A stretch of 64,000 nt of DNA from Timema cristinae (GCA_039000515.1 JBCFYV010011164.1:33409021-33473020); one strand, 5' to 3'. Positions 35,216 to 46,380 are shown, numbered from the stretch's first letter. The notes: generated by a model not told the origin, from the sequence alone. Numbers and translations: made by a program.

Positions 35216-37237
35216 ACGTGATTTTAAAAATATGAATATAATAATCAAAATTTAAACATTTTATTTTGAATTTGTTTGAAAGAACGTTTTTATTATTCTA
35301 ATACTACTATATAATTGAAATATATGTTTTTATTCTTCATAATCGATTTAACAGTTTAAAATATCCATCCCAACAGCTTTGTTGAAACGTTTTGGTCATT
35401 GATTCCTTTTAATGAAGCTGTTCGTAGCCATTATTTTCATTCCACTATGTGAATTTTTATTCAATAGAATGCTTTAAGGACAATTCACTACTGAACGAAA
35501 TGTGTCTGCAAAAATTAATCAAATTAGATAAATTATATAAATACAATTGAAATAAAAATATATGTATTTACTAATAGTTACAAGCCTTACTCGATGATTT
35601 ATCATTTTATGCCTATTTTGATGAAATAACGGTATTTATAAACAAATATTGATAAATGAAGTATAATATCCAGTATTAAAATAGGCCTACCTGTATTTTG
35701 GTTTTTTGATAAGCTCAAGTATTAATAATATTGTCGCTGGTGAATCAGGTCTCGGATTTTTATAACTTTTCTATCCTTTAGTCGCATACAACGCTCTGTA
35801 GTACCGCTACATAAACATTGTTCATAGTCCCTTTGTTGTAAAAATGTATATTTTATAAGTCATTTAAATTTTTCCTGTCATTTTAGAATTTAGGGTTTCT
35901 TTGTTTGCGTCAATTTAAGTCATTTTCAGAGATTTTTATTTTAGATTAATTTTAAGGTATTAATGTTGAATAAGTATATTTTTTAATACAATCGATATTT
36001 TAAAAATGAATATATGTTCACACGTAGTCTATAATTTTTCAACACATAGCTATTGGCATTGGTATTGACGACTTTGGGGGGAGGGGGGTCGGGATAAGAT
36101 TATCTTTTCCCACCCAAAATTGCCTAGAAGGGGCATAGTGTCATTTGGTTCCTCCAAAAATCTCCGCTTCTGCATTTTATTCTGCATGCAAAGACTTGTC
36201 GACAAAGTGTTACAAGATACAAGTATTTCTCGGTTTTTAATAATAATTGGAATTTCAAACAGTTTATGTAACCTTACTTATAAGTCGCCTAACACTTGAA
36301 AGTTGCTGGGTTCATACATAGAGAGCTGTAGTGTATATTCGCGAGCAGTACAATCTCGAAATGCCCTAAATCGAACGTTGCTACCGAGTACTATCGAGGT
36401 ATCGACTCAGCACTTGATACTCGATAATACTACTTAACAACCACCCCGAGTGGGTGAAGTCACTTTTTAATATAGAAGATGATTTAATATCAAAAAATAT
36501 GAAGAGAAAGTGGACATTCCTTCAAAGTCTTTAAAAGAATGTCCATTTTTTAAAAATATATATTTCTCTGAATCAGATAACTACACTTCTTTATTATCTC
36601 TATTAATGTGCTACATCTGGTGGTAAAGAATTTCAAACCAAGAAATGAACAAAGATATAGGACATTCCTTGAACATCTTCTAATACCCACAGAGTAACGT
36701 TCACATTGAACATATTTGTTATAATCGTATTTTTATGTTTCACTTCATATCCCTGCGTCCCAATAATCATGCCCCCCAAAAAGTTATCTGAGGTTTGCAC
36801 CACTGAACTTGTCAGAATAAGAATTTGATGTAGGCAATGAAATTTGTATCCCATTTTCTTGCATGGTTGTAAAATACACATTCGTAGTGAGACATTGCAA
36901 TTAATTTGGAAAAGGCTTCATTGTAAGGAGATAGCTATTACTCCTGCAGCAGATATTTGTAGGTCAATATTATATTTAGCAATATGGAAATGTGTTTAGT
37001 TGTTATATGTAAATTGATTGTTATATTTAATCGTGTGCATTTATTGCGAGTTTTTTTTTTCATATTTCCAAGTCATTTTTTTTAAATTTGAAGTAGATTT
37101 TTAGAATTTAGGGTCATTTTATACATCATATAACGATCATGTTTAAGCCATCAAAATCTGGGTCTTATTGATGATGTATTTGCTTAGTTTTAGGCCAAAC
37201 TAGAGCACACATCCTTAATTATTAATTTCTAGCTACT
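35216..37237. other. Long AT-rich spacer
   Basis: 36340-36430 contains several tatcga/tcgata motifs (gagtactatcgaggtatcga, gatactcgataatac), possibly a decayed transposon end. A 9-bp stem (tggacattc...gaatgtcca) lies at 36512-36546. The 82-codon minus-strand frame 36633-36881 is not recognised. Confidence 0.35.
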
Positions 37238-37450
37238 TACAGAGGTGTAGAAGGCTGACATTGGCGTCTGTCTCGTACAGTCTCTTTCACAAGTCAAAGG
37301 AAAATAAGGACAATAATCCCAAACAGAAGCACTGGAACTTAATTATAAACAAATTCTCACTCTCCTTCCATGCGAATACGGATTACATCTCTTCTTAATA
37401 CTAGCTTCCTCAACCTTACCCTATTTATTGTAAATATGCAGAGAACCAGT
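37238..37450 (+). repeat. SINE-A family relic
   Basis: ctcactctccttccatgcga, atacggattacatctcttct and tcctcaaccttaccctattt match the SINE-A body. The B box is not recognisable. Confidence 0.4.
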
Positions 37451-37733
37451 TAAGTTATTCTTACTAAGCATGAGTCACTGATAGTTCGCCTATGGCACAA
37501 AGGTCCCAGGAGGAAAAATATAAACTAAAGAATCTTAGTTTGAAAAAATATGTATTGAAATTAAATAAGCTATTAATTCTTTCTAAATAAATAATTAACA
37601 TCTAAATATTATATCCAACATTAAGAATATTAAAAAAACATATATAAAAGCTAATAGCTTGTATAGTTTGAAGACATTTGTGATCGCTTTGTCAGCGAAT
37701 CACTTTGATAATTAATTAAAGAACTACCTGCTT

Positions 37734-37975
37734 CGGTCTCCGCATGGTGTAAGCCAAGGCATCACTCTCACAATAGACTAGACTAATGATGAAGAGGATA
37801 TCGTGGTTGTATGCCGGTCGGATCTACTAAGGGTGGTTTTTCCTAAATGGTTTCCCACTATATCCTCTCATATGCAAGTACACTTCCTCTAAATGTAAAC
37901 TTATACATCCTTAGTCCAGTAACGCAATTAGTGCACAAGTGTATAGTCAGAATGAGTAGTAAGACTCAGTATTTA
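37734..37975 (+). repeat. SINE-A2, full length
   Basis: Head gtctccgcatggtgtaagcc, catcactctcacaatagact, body atggtttcccactatatcct, end gaatgagtagtaagactcag. Confidence 0.75.
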
Positions 37976-39272
37976 AAAAAATATATTAATATAAAATGAA
38001 AGGAACAGTGGCTAATATTTTTGCAGACATATCTTATTGGGTAGAAGGCTGATAACACCTATTTTTTATTTGTTTATCTCTTTTTTTCTTTTGATATCTT
38101 GGTACATTTTAATTATTATTATTTTAATGCCCACAAAAGATGGGGTGTACTTATTTTATACAGAATACAACTGGGGTTGCCTAATTTAAGTCTCACCTAG
38201 GGTGCATGAAACCTTTGTACAGGCCCTGTTGATAATAGGTACTAACACTAGAACATCTTAAGTTTAAATAAATCTTATCGTAAAACCTAACACTTTAAAA
38301 ACAATTAATAATAGAAGTCACGAAGTGATATATCCAACTCTCCTTAGTCCATGACTATGACCAAATAGAAGTACACACAGTAATTTACAGTATTTATTGG
38401 ATTTCGCTGGCTGAGGCTCTCTTCACACTCGGCGTGTCGAATTCTCACGGTCTCCCGTTACTCACGCCGCCTTCTTCCCCCTCCGTTCCCCTCACCAACC
38501 CTCCTCGGCACTTCTAAAACCCCCTCTCATCCTCCATGTTCTCATTACTGAAAGTGATGTAGGGGTGGAGGGTATAGGAAGGGAACGACCTTTCCACTCA
38601 CTTCTCCCTACCTATTAAGATCCTCTCATGTAACTTAAGACTAATTACTATCAAAGACAACCTATAACTTTAACGAACGTGAAGGTAATTGAAGGTAATT
38701 TGTTGCCTACTGGATGCGGGAAGTAAGTGTAATAAGAACTTTTTTTATATTGACAATTGTATAAACATATTTTTAACGTAAATAATTGTTAAATATAGTT
38801 AATTACTTATTTTAGAAAGATTTTGGTATTAGTTGGTAAAATGTGCTCAAATTTTAAAAAAAAAAAATTCCACTTAGGGGAAATGTGATTTTACAAATTA
38901 TAGTATTTAATTCACATTGTGTTGTTTTTAAAACAACGTGCGTTTTATTTTCCTGATAGGTAGTGCACCATCATTTGTCTTATAAATGAGATAAAGAAAA
39001 AATCGCTAATGGAGAATCATAACTATGCAATCCTTTTTTTTTTTTACTTGTACGTTTAACACAAGGAATATGAAAGACATAATCCAAGATACAGGGATGA
39101 AGAGGATATCTTAATGAAGATTTACCTCCATTAGACAGGATAGGGACATCAGCACATCTGCAATAACTAAAGGCTCAAACTATAAATCATTAACGTGTAT
39201 AACCATAACCTAGGTTTATATAGTCATTGGCATTTAATAAAATTAGATTTTTTATTGATTTATATTATTTTA
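37976..39272. other. Unclassified segment with a GC-rich island
   Basis: 38405-38640 (ggctgaggctctcttcacac through ccactcacttctccctacct) is rich in C and G amid AT-rich DNA. I see no coding frame, terminal repeat or family match. Confidence 0.3.
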
Positions 39273-39472
39273 CAGTGCGTTTTACTACCCAACCGAGCTA
39301 CATGTATATTTACACCAATTAAATAAGAATGAGTAAGGTATAGGGTCTATGTTAAGAGAAAAGTGACTAACATTTGCATGAAGGGAGAGTGGGAAACCTT
39401 AGCATATCCAGACAGGATTTGAACACCTGCCTCCTCCTTACTGACGAAGTGGACCTTGAAGCCCGAGCATCG
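39273..39472 (-). repeat. SINE-A family copy, diverged
   Basis: cagtgcgttttactacccaa, ctaacatttgcatgaaggga, B-box region ggatttgaacacctgcc. Confidence 0.6.
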
Positions 39473-40702
39473 TACCCCCCGATACAGGTAAGAAAAGTAG
39501 GATGAGGAGAAGATATATATTATTTAAGTACTCTAAAGCTCCTAAAGAAAAGGTTTTTACCTGACATTTGTCACACCTGTCCAAAATCAGTAAATATATT
39601 CTGGATTGTTTTAATTAAAGGTAAGTTTGTTTCCCTTACCTTATATATTTATATTTTTTCATACCTGAATATAAATAACGCTGTTTTATAATTACTAAAT
39701 TTTCATATTCCTGGATCCTGAGATTAGTCATTTGGTCAAAGAAAATAATATTTTAAGTCTTTCACTATTCTAGCAGCTGATTATTATAATAGAGAATAGG
39801 CCTATAATTTATATTATTTAAATTATTTAGTTATTAATCCTAGAATAAATTGCTATTCTACAGTTGCTTAGTTTAAGTATATTTCAATCAATTATATAAC
39901 TAGAAATTAGTATATTAACTGGCAAATAAAAAATAAATCTTCTTGTGCAATTATTATTGTCATGATATAAATTATAATTTGAATATATGATTATTAATTA
40001 TTGAAGCTTTTGTATTAATTATATAATTACAGATTTTATATTGTTTTTATAGATATAATGTATTGCTTTTAAATTTATTTTTAAAGTATGATTAATAATT
40101 TATTGTAATAAGATAAACAGGTAGGATGAAACACATTGATTTTCTTAAATGAAATATGATTTAAAATACATTGAATGTTTCATGTGGAATAAATTTTAAT
40201 TATTAGCTCACGTTTACGACGGTGTAAAAGTGAAGCTCTAAAACTAAATTGTTGTTTTATTGACTCAATAATAACTAATAAAGTACAAAACAATGTTACT
40301 CCGATTTTCTAACAGGCCTACAGTTTAATTGCTCAATTTTTAGAATCCTGTTTCAATGAAATTCTGTGACTAATGATCTGTCATTTGAATGGTAGAGAGG
40401 GAAAATCGGGCCTCTACTAATGACTAACGATGAAAGTAATGGAGAACGAAGAGTCTGTAACAGTTTAAACCCCTCTACCCTCTTTTCCCACGAATTACAT
40501 GAAGCTATTTAAATTCCACCCGTTTACAACATTTTATTGGTAGAAAAATACTAAGCCTACTGATTATATTAAAATACATAACTTTGGGAACGAATGATAT
40601 TCAAACAAGATTACCAATTGGATTATATTGAAATTAGCATAGTCTAGTATATTATGCTTTAATAATTTATTGAGCCTTTGAAAATACCAGAAAAACCTAT
40701 TT
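39473..40702. other. AT-rich spacer
   Basis: No feature recognised. Confidence 0.4.
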
Positions 40703-40921
40703 TTTAGCACCGAGTCTTACCACCCATTAGGGATATACACTTATATACTGATTACACATGTATTAAGGATTAGGAGGGTTGGATTAAGAGGATGTTTACC
40801 CCATTTTCTTGGAAGGAGAATGAAAAACCATTTAGAAAAAAACTTGGTACACCCGAATGGGCTCGAGCCCTGATCTCCCCTCAATAGTTGCGACTTAGAA
40901 CATGCAGTCACCCAAGCTGGT
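40703..40921 (-). repeat. SINE-A2, diverged
   Basis: tttagcaccgagtcttacca, body ttggaaggagaatgaaaaac, B box gggctcgagccctgatc, head side gacttagaacatgcagtcac. Confidence 0.7.
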
Positions 40922-40941
40922 CATAACGCTTTTTATCTACA

Positions 40942-41180
40942 CATGTTTTACTATCCGTCCGGGTTAACCGAATTAAACCACGCTGATGGTGTAGCTATGA
41001 ACAATGTTACAATCTATAAGAAATATAGTTGAATTTACATTATGGTAAAGGATAAACCATTTAGTGAAATTACATTCCCAGTCTACGTGGCCAGGATTCG
41101 AGTCCCCACCTACATGTTCACATATAACCAGATCAAACAATCTTTAATCTTAGTCTGCGTTCTTACCGACGTGGTTGTTA
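40942..41180 (-). repeat. SINE-A family copy, diverged
   Basis: catgttttactatccgtccg (tail), tgaatttacattatggtaaa (body), B box aggattcgagtccccac. The head complement caaccacgtcggtaagaacg is a variant. A weak tRNA-like trace (ggaattggaaacttgacc) follows near 41280. Confidence 0.55.
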
Positions 41181-41477
41181 CCTTATATGCATGACCATAG
41201 TAGGTAAAGCGTCCACACCAGCGCTGAGAGCCCACAGTGAAAATCTCATTACTAAAATAAACACATTGCATCTGCCCGGAATTGGAAACTTGACCTTTAT
41301 GTCAAGTGACAAGTGAGTCTTACGGTTTGCACTACTTCATCATCACTGGAGATTGAGAGATAGTTCCCCAAGTCGATCTAATTTTGTATCGTTGATAGAG
41401 TTTCATGAACTCCCCCAACCGACTGTGAAGCTACTGACACCCGCCTCTACATAACCCACAACCATGGTTATGTGATT

Positions 41478-41590
41478 TTATGTATCAGTCTCACAATATA
41501 CTGGAATATTGGTAATGGAAAGGTCAAGGTTTGAATCTTGGCAAGGTGCAACGGAGATAAATCTCCTTGTGTGATTAATGAATGTGTACC
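41478..41590 (+). repeat. SINE-A fragment interrupted by SINE-A
   Basis: tatcagtctcacaatatact, B-box region caaggtttgaatcttgg. The copy stops where the fuller SINE-A begins, so it is older. Confidence 0.5.
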
Positions 41591-41851
41591 CGCCTCGGTG
41601 ACGTAGTTGGCTAACGCGCTTGTCGTGTTGAGCTCGACTGCCGAGGACGGGGAGATCGAGGTTCGAATTTCGGTCGGGTGAACTGGGTGTGGATTTACTA
41701 AATGGTTTTCCACTCTCCCCACGCAAATGCGGGTTCACCTCCTCTAATTCAACTTCCCAATTCATAATCCATTAGCGCGATTAGTACTTAAAGCGTATAA
41801 ACCCGTATTAGTAGTAAGACGCGGTGCTAAATAATAATAATAATAAATAAT
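41591..41851 (+). repeat. SINE-A, full-length reference copy
   Basis: Head cgcctcggtgacgtagttgg, ctaacgcgcttgtcgtg; B box gaggttcgaatttcgg. Body ggttttccactctccccacg, gcaaatgcgggttcacctcc; 3' end gtagtaagacgcggtgctaa with (TAA)n. About 261 bp. The 84- and 95-codon minus-strand frames (41468-41765) are artefacts of it. Confidence 0.9.
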
Positions 41852-42789
41852 GTATATGTGTTTATCATCTTCTCTACACGTAAATTGGGTGTACTTATTC
41901 TCAAGTACCCTCCTCATCTCTAACACTAATCCTTTTTAAAACTGTTAAATCAAAACACATTATATGTATGTTTACTATTTATATGTCTTCTATTGTTTGC
42001 AAATGGTCAATATTATATTAAAACAGAGTGGATACTAAATACATGTAATACCTGATTTATATCAGATTAATAATATCAACTGACTGGCTGAAATTTATTG
42101 TTTTTTAATTATTGTCTGGACATAGAGCTGTTGGGTATAGTGATAAATATAAAAACCTTTTGGTGTTTTTCAATCAAATTTAACAAAACTAGTTCATACA
42201 ACTTAGGCCTGTGTTCAAGTTGAGTATGATAGCCTATAAATAAGATTTCTTAATCCATCCTCAACTCAGGTAACCCTAGACTATAAACTGATGAAATTAT
42301 CTGTAGATAATAGGATATGACACTTTAACACAAGTCTATGAATATTAAACGACTACAATTACAAAAATATTGTTTCTTTACTGCCATGTCCTGTGTGAGA
42401 TATAACCTACTTTAATCTTTGCTCAGAGTGGGCGATAGTTTTGCGTATGTAAAAGATTAATAAAATGGCGTTGCTAAAGTAGCTAATATTGTCGATTTGT
42501 CATAAACTCATAATATAGTATTTAAACACAGAGTCACCAACAAGATGATACTGGGGCTATTTATTTATAAATATATACAAAGAACCTATATCACATCGTG
42601 TATAAAACAAGCACCTTTTACACGGGTATATTATGTAATGTTTATAAAATATGTCTAATAATTAAAAAATCATGTTTAGTTTATATAATAAGATGATAAG
42701 TAAAAAATATATTTTTTATATTAAAATAGAGATAGTGTTGCTCTCTAGTAAGCACGGAATGGGTTAAGGAAAGTCTCTGCTGCTGCCAT
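41852..42789. other. AT-rich spacer
   Basis: No feature recognised. Confidence 0.4.
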
Positions 42790-43070
42790 ATATCAGACAA
42801 GTGGCACCGCAATTAAATGGATACAAATCAAAATGGATACAATTCAGGATTTTGTGGATATTATTAGAATGGATACAAATCGGACATTTTGTTTATGGTG
42901 CTTGTTTAAAAAATATCTGAATGGAGACCATTTATAATGGATACAATTCAGGATTTTGTGTATATAAAGCAAATAATTACAGTGGATACAAATCAGGATT
43001 TTTGTTAAAGTAATTTATTTGAGATTTGTCTGAATGGAGACCATTCAGAATGGATACAATTCAGTCGTCT
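42790..43070. repeat. Short direct-repeat array (ggatacaa motif)
   Basis: atggatacaattcaggattt or atggatacaaatcagg occurs six to seven times. A longer unit of about 114 bp, containing ctgaatggagaccatt, is seen twice (from 42868 and from 42982). No coding frame persists. Confidence 0.75.
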
Positions 43071-43586
43071 CCTAGCATAGACACACCAAATTCTTTTTAA
43101 TTCCATGTCAATTTCAATGTGAGAGCGAATTCGTTCAGAACAAATAAGGAAAGCTTTTCCCTGCAATTATAGCACTTGCAGGAGTACCTGACGCAACCTT
43201 GCGAAGAATAAGTGCTATGCTGAATTAACTGGGGTTCAAGGTGTCTATAGGTTTAGTATATCTTTTATCAAAAATTTAACTTAAATTTGATTAACAAATT
43301 AATCAAAGAAGGTTGAAATCGATAAAATAATACATAAGAGATGTACGAACACTTTCCTAAATAGAGTATGCTATGATACATTGAAGGTAAAACACTTTCG
43401 GTTAACTCGATCAGTATTAGAGAATTAAAAAACTTTCTCCGATCATCAGGGTCAAACTCAAACCCCTGGAGCTCTACAGCGTTTTTTTTAAATAAGGAAG
43501 TCCAAGCTTACCTGAAATGAGTGTACGAAAGAAATCAATATCAAAATAAACATACAACGAATAAGGAATTATCCAGCTAGATATCA
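43071..43586. other. Spacer
   Basis: ccctgcaattatagcacttg near 43160 opens a short frame with AGVPDATLRRIS, vaguely like a helix-turn-helix, too short to call. Nothing else. Confidence 0.3.
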
Positions 43587-43610
43587 TATTCTGAAAATTG
43601 AAAAATGACA

Positions 43611-43681
43611 CCTGAACACGTGAATTGAACCTGGGCCCTTTGACTTAGTACTCCAATGCTCTAACCACTGAGCTATCCTGG
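43611..43681 (-). tRNA. tRNA-like sequence (pseudo), left arm
   Basis: The complement reads ccaggatagctcagtggtta...caggttcaattcacg...ttcagg. D arm, 7-nt anticodon loop gtactaa (anticodon position ACT after U33) and T arm are visible. The acceptor and anticodon stems have mismatches. ACT is not a normal eukaryotic serine anticodon, so I regard this as a repeat-borne pseudo-tRNA. Confidence 0.5.
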
Positions 43682-44084
43682 AATCTTCCCGAGCCCAGGG
43701 TTATTCTTCACTCATATTTTAAGGCAGAGTTTATGATGGATGTGCGGAAATCGTCGGCTACAAAGGTGTGATTTTATTAATATCACGAGCTATCAGATAA
43801 CGCATCCCCCTTCGACTCGGCAGTTGGCTTATTGCTGCCATATGTACAATTATTATAATTGTAAATGATTGCATGACATAAAATATTAAGAATGCAATCC
43901 CTTATAATTATAATAATTGTACATGTTGCAGCAATAAACCAACTACCTAGTCAAAGGTGGATGCGTTATCTGATAGCTCATGATATTAATAAAATCACAC
44001 CTTTGTAGCCAATGATTTTCACACGTCCATTATAGACTCTGCCTTGGAATATGAGTGAAGAATGACCCCGGGAACGGGATTATT

Positions 44085-44155
44085 CCTGAATAGTTCAGTG
44101 GTAAGAGCATTGGCGTACTAATCCAAAGGTCCCGGGTTCGATTCCCGTGTCCAGG
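44085..44155 (+). tRNA. tRNA-like sequence (pseudo), right arm
   Basis: cctgaatagttcagtggtaa...cccgggttcgattcccg...tccagg. The B box GGTTCGATTCC is perfect, and the T stem CGGG/CCCG pairs. The acceptor has mismatches (CCTGAAT against GTCCAGG). The anticodon loop is gtactaa. It is part of the palindrome and is better preserved than the left-arm copy. Confidence 0.55.
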
Positions 44156-44199
44156 TTTCATTTTTCAATTTTCAGAATACAAATATTAGGTAAATATCT

Positions 44200-44229
44200 G
44201 GGATTGAGAGAGCGAGAGAGAGAGAGAAC
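44200..44229. repeat. (GA)n microsatellite
   Basis: gagagagcgagagagagaga with one interruption, just right of the palindrome. Confidence 0.9.
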
Positions 44230-44754
44230 AAATAGTTGAGAAGAGGTAAGTGAAGGGCTAGTGTGTGGAAACAGATAAAGGCTTGAATGAGAAAATAAAG
44301 ATAATCAAATATAAAAATATTTCTAAAGAATACCAAGACATAGTAAAAGAAACAAAGCAGAAATGTGATGGAAGATGAACCATTAGAGACCCAAAAATAA
44401 ACAAAAAGAAAGGAAGTTTATAAAACATGAGACTAGAGCGAAGGAAAATACAAATATATAGAGTTTACTTTTGTACCAATAATACGTTTACACTTGTTAA
44501 ATGTATATGTCACCTGTACCTTACGAGTTGAGTGGAGTTCGGTGTACAATCAGTTCCGAAAATATGATTCAGATTTATATTTTCATACTCTCATTTTCCT
44601 TTCACAGGGCAGTTGCCCTTCATTATTTTTAAAAATATTTATAGTTATACATCATTTAAATTATGAAGAGTATTTGAAATTCCATGTACTTAATCAAATC
44701 TACCTATAAATTACTACACAGCGCGCAACAATATTTTTTACACAATGTTTGGTA

Positions 44755-44958
44755 AAAAAAATCACACATTAGTAGCCGATGTTTCCGCACGTCCATCATA
44801 GACTGCCTTAAAATATGAGTGAAGAATGACCCTGGGTACGGGACAAATCCTGGATAGCTCAGTGGTAAGAGCAGTGGTAAGAGCAATGGCGTACTGAACC
44901 AAAGGTTCCGGGTTCGATTCCCGTATCCAGGTGTCATTTTTCAATGTTCAGAATACAA
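44755..44958 (+). repeat. Third copy of the tRNA-bearing repeat, single orientation
   Basis: Collinear with the right arm of the palindrome from about 43990: atcacacattagtagccgat, atagactgccttaaaatatg, gagtgaagaatgaccc, the tRNA-like part, then tcatttttcaatgttcagaa. It shows the repeat exists as a roughly 200-bp unit outside the palindrome. Confidence 0.85.
44849..44931 (+). tRNA. tRNA-like sequence with 12-bp internal duplication
   Basis: The acceptor stem is perfect (CCTGGAT/ATCCAGG), the B box is GGTTCGATTCC, and the D arm is agctcagtggtaagagc. The segment gtggtaagagca is duplicated in tandem, lengthening it to 83 bp and disrupting the cloverleaf between D and anticodon arms. The anticodon loop is gtactga. 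Not a functional tRNA. Confidence 0.6.
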
Positions 44959-45179
44959 TGTTAGGTGTTTACGTGTGTTCATGGCATAATCAACATCATG
45001 GTTCCTTGAAGAATCCTGGTTATGGTTCATCGATGAATTCTTGTTATGGTCCATTTAAGAATGATTTCACCTGAAATATATCTATTTACAGCATCTATCG
45101 TAAAAAAATGACATAAATTAAACTCTTCATTATTATATAGCCAAAACATAACAAATAAGTGATCAAATGGCCTCCAAGC

Positions 45180-45468
45180 GGAATCATGCGCGCTATAATT
45201 ATTCATGGGCTGAATTGAGTTCCAAATGAGTAAACGTGATAATATGAACCCCTCAAAGAACTACCTCTAATCCATAAACACTAAAATATATCGGCACTGG
45301 CTGAAAATCCATCAATTCTAAGTAAGTATTTACAGGGAAAAGACCTATGTTACTCGTCTCGAAAATGTCGTGCGATAAGAATTATGTACTTGAGGCACTT
45401 TTATACAATTCGATCTTGAAAACCCCCTTAACTATCGTGATTTCGAGTCAAGTTCTCAGGCAAACTAA
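45180..45468 (+). repeat. Repeat E, left part
   Basis: Matches 10869-11140 (ccaaatgagtaaacgtgat, gtgcgataagaattatgtac, cttgaggcacttttataca, gatcttgaaaaccccctta). Interrupted at TAA (45466-45468) by the Harbinger element. Confidence 0.75.
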
Positions 45469-46380
45469 GAGGTCTTTCATACGGAATGGTTTTTCGCCGT
45501 CGCTGTGGACGGCACAACGCCGTGATTATCGAGTTACATTTGTACCGTGAACGGTGCGCCGAAATGGTCGAGATACATTGTGTCTAATGCACCTCTTCAC
45601 AGGCAACGGTTTTTCACCGTTGGTCCGCATGGCATGCTAGCTTCAGTCCCACGTTGTTTATTGTATTGGTAGACCTATGACTTTCAGAACTTTCGAAATT
45701 TATGTTGAGGCTTTAATTGCACAAGTGAAATTGCGTTCCGTGCTTTAGGACAAAAGTATAGAGAAGTACAAATCTTGGATTGAGTCATCATCGGATTGGA
45801 GGGAAATTGTGTTTTATATACTTTTATTATTTTTATAATAAATGATTACTCATTAGTAATTATTAATAAACAACACAATTAATTTAAATTATTTAATTAA
45901 GAGTCTACTTTAACTAGCACAATTCTATTGTTAAACTCACCTTAGTGTAACTGCCAATCTTTCTATTAGTGGAATGGCATCTCTCATTCGAGAACTATCC
46001 CACTGCAGCGTTACATTCAACCGAGCCAATAACTCGTCGAATGATACTTTCGACATCCTAAAATAGTTACAAAATTTAGCTTCGTCCTCCCTCAGTAAAT
46101 GGAAAATTTTGGCAAACACACGATCTGTAATTCTACGAACGTTCAAAAGATATACCCAACACGTTCATGGTTTTCGTTGGCGTTTTTCCCTTTGCAAATT
46201 CAGCAAGTACGAACACAACAACGTCTTCCTTTGGTCCATGTTATCACACTGGAGCAGAACGAAGAAATTTAGGTGGGAAATTGGAGGGAATTCAACAAGG
46301 CACGGCACGCCATTGCTACACACGGTGAGCACCGTCTGTATCACGGTGACGGCGTAAAACCGTCCCGTGTAAAAGGCGTC
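45469..46380 (-). mobile_element. PIF/Harbinger element, 912 bp, internally deleted
   Basis: The left end GAGGTCTTTCATACGG and the complement of the right end GACGCCTTTTACACGG align without gaps at 26 of the first 33 bases. Most differences are C/T. Direct TAA duplications flank it (45466-45468, 46381-46383), the superfamily signature. It interrupts repeat E, whose uninterrupted copy is at 10869-11345. Subterminal zones are rich in cgccgt/acggcg and accgt motifs, probable transposase-binding repeats. Only one N-terminal transposase exon remains. Confidence 0.88.
45941..46239 (-). pseudogene. HARBI1-like transposase, N-terminal exon, broken
   Basis: The minus-strand frame runs from an ATG (46239) through a TGA (46165-46167, probably a decayed Trp codon) to a peptide containing FCNYFRMSKVSFDELLARL and IPLIERLAVTLR. 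The FRMS..SFDELL and ERLAVTLR motifs are hallmarks of the N-terminal region of Harbinger nuclease (HARBI1-family) proteins, upstream of the DDE core. The exon would end at CTAAG followed by GTGAGT, a canonical splice donor at 45940. The DDE-containing remainder is absent, so it cannot be active. Family members are typically several hundred residues; about 100 codons remain. Confidence 0.8.

Larger units (their letters stand above)
43587..44179. mobile_element. 593-bp palindrome with tRNA-like sequences in both arms
   Basis: Bases pair symmetrically around 43883: outer ends tattctgaaaatt and aattttcagaata, inner ends gattgcat and atgcaatc, and a 17-nt unpaired centre. Arms are about 288 bp with moderate mismatches. 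Each arm has a tRNA-like sequence near its outer end, about 24 bp in (43611-43681 minus, 44085-44155 plus), and a cacacctttgtagcc/ggctacaaaggtgtg block nearer the centre. No protein is encoded. It could be an inverted dimer of a tRNA-derived repeat or a foldback transposon. Confidence 0.9.

Noticed and set aside
44085..44155. Functional serine tRNA
   Set aside because: Stem mismatches, ACT at the anticodon and location inside a palindromic repeat point to a pseudo-tRNA.
44704..44944. Two minus-strand frames of 60-77 codons
   Set aside because: They cover the tRNA-like repeat copy and have no protein motif.
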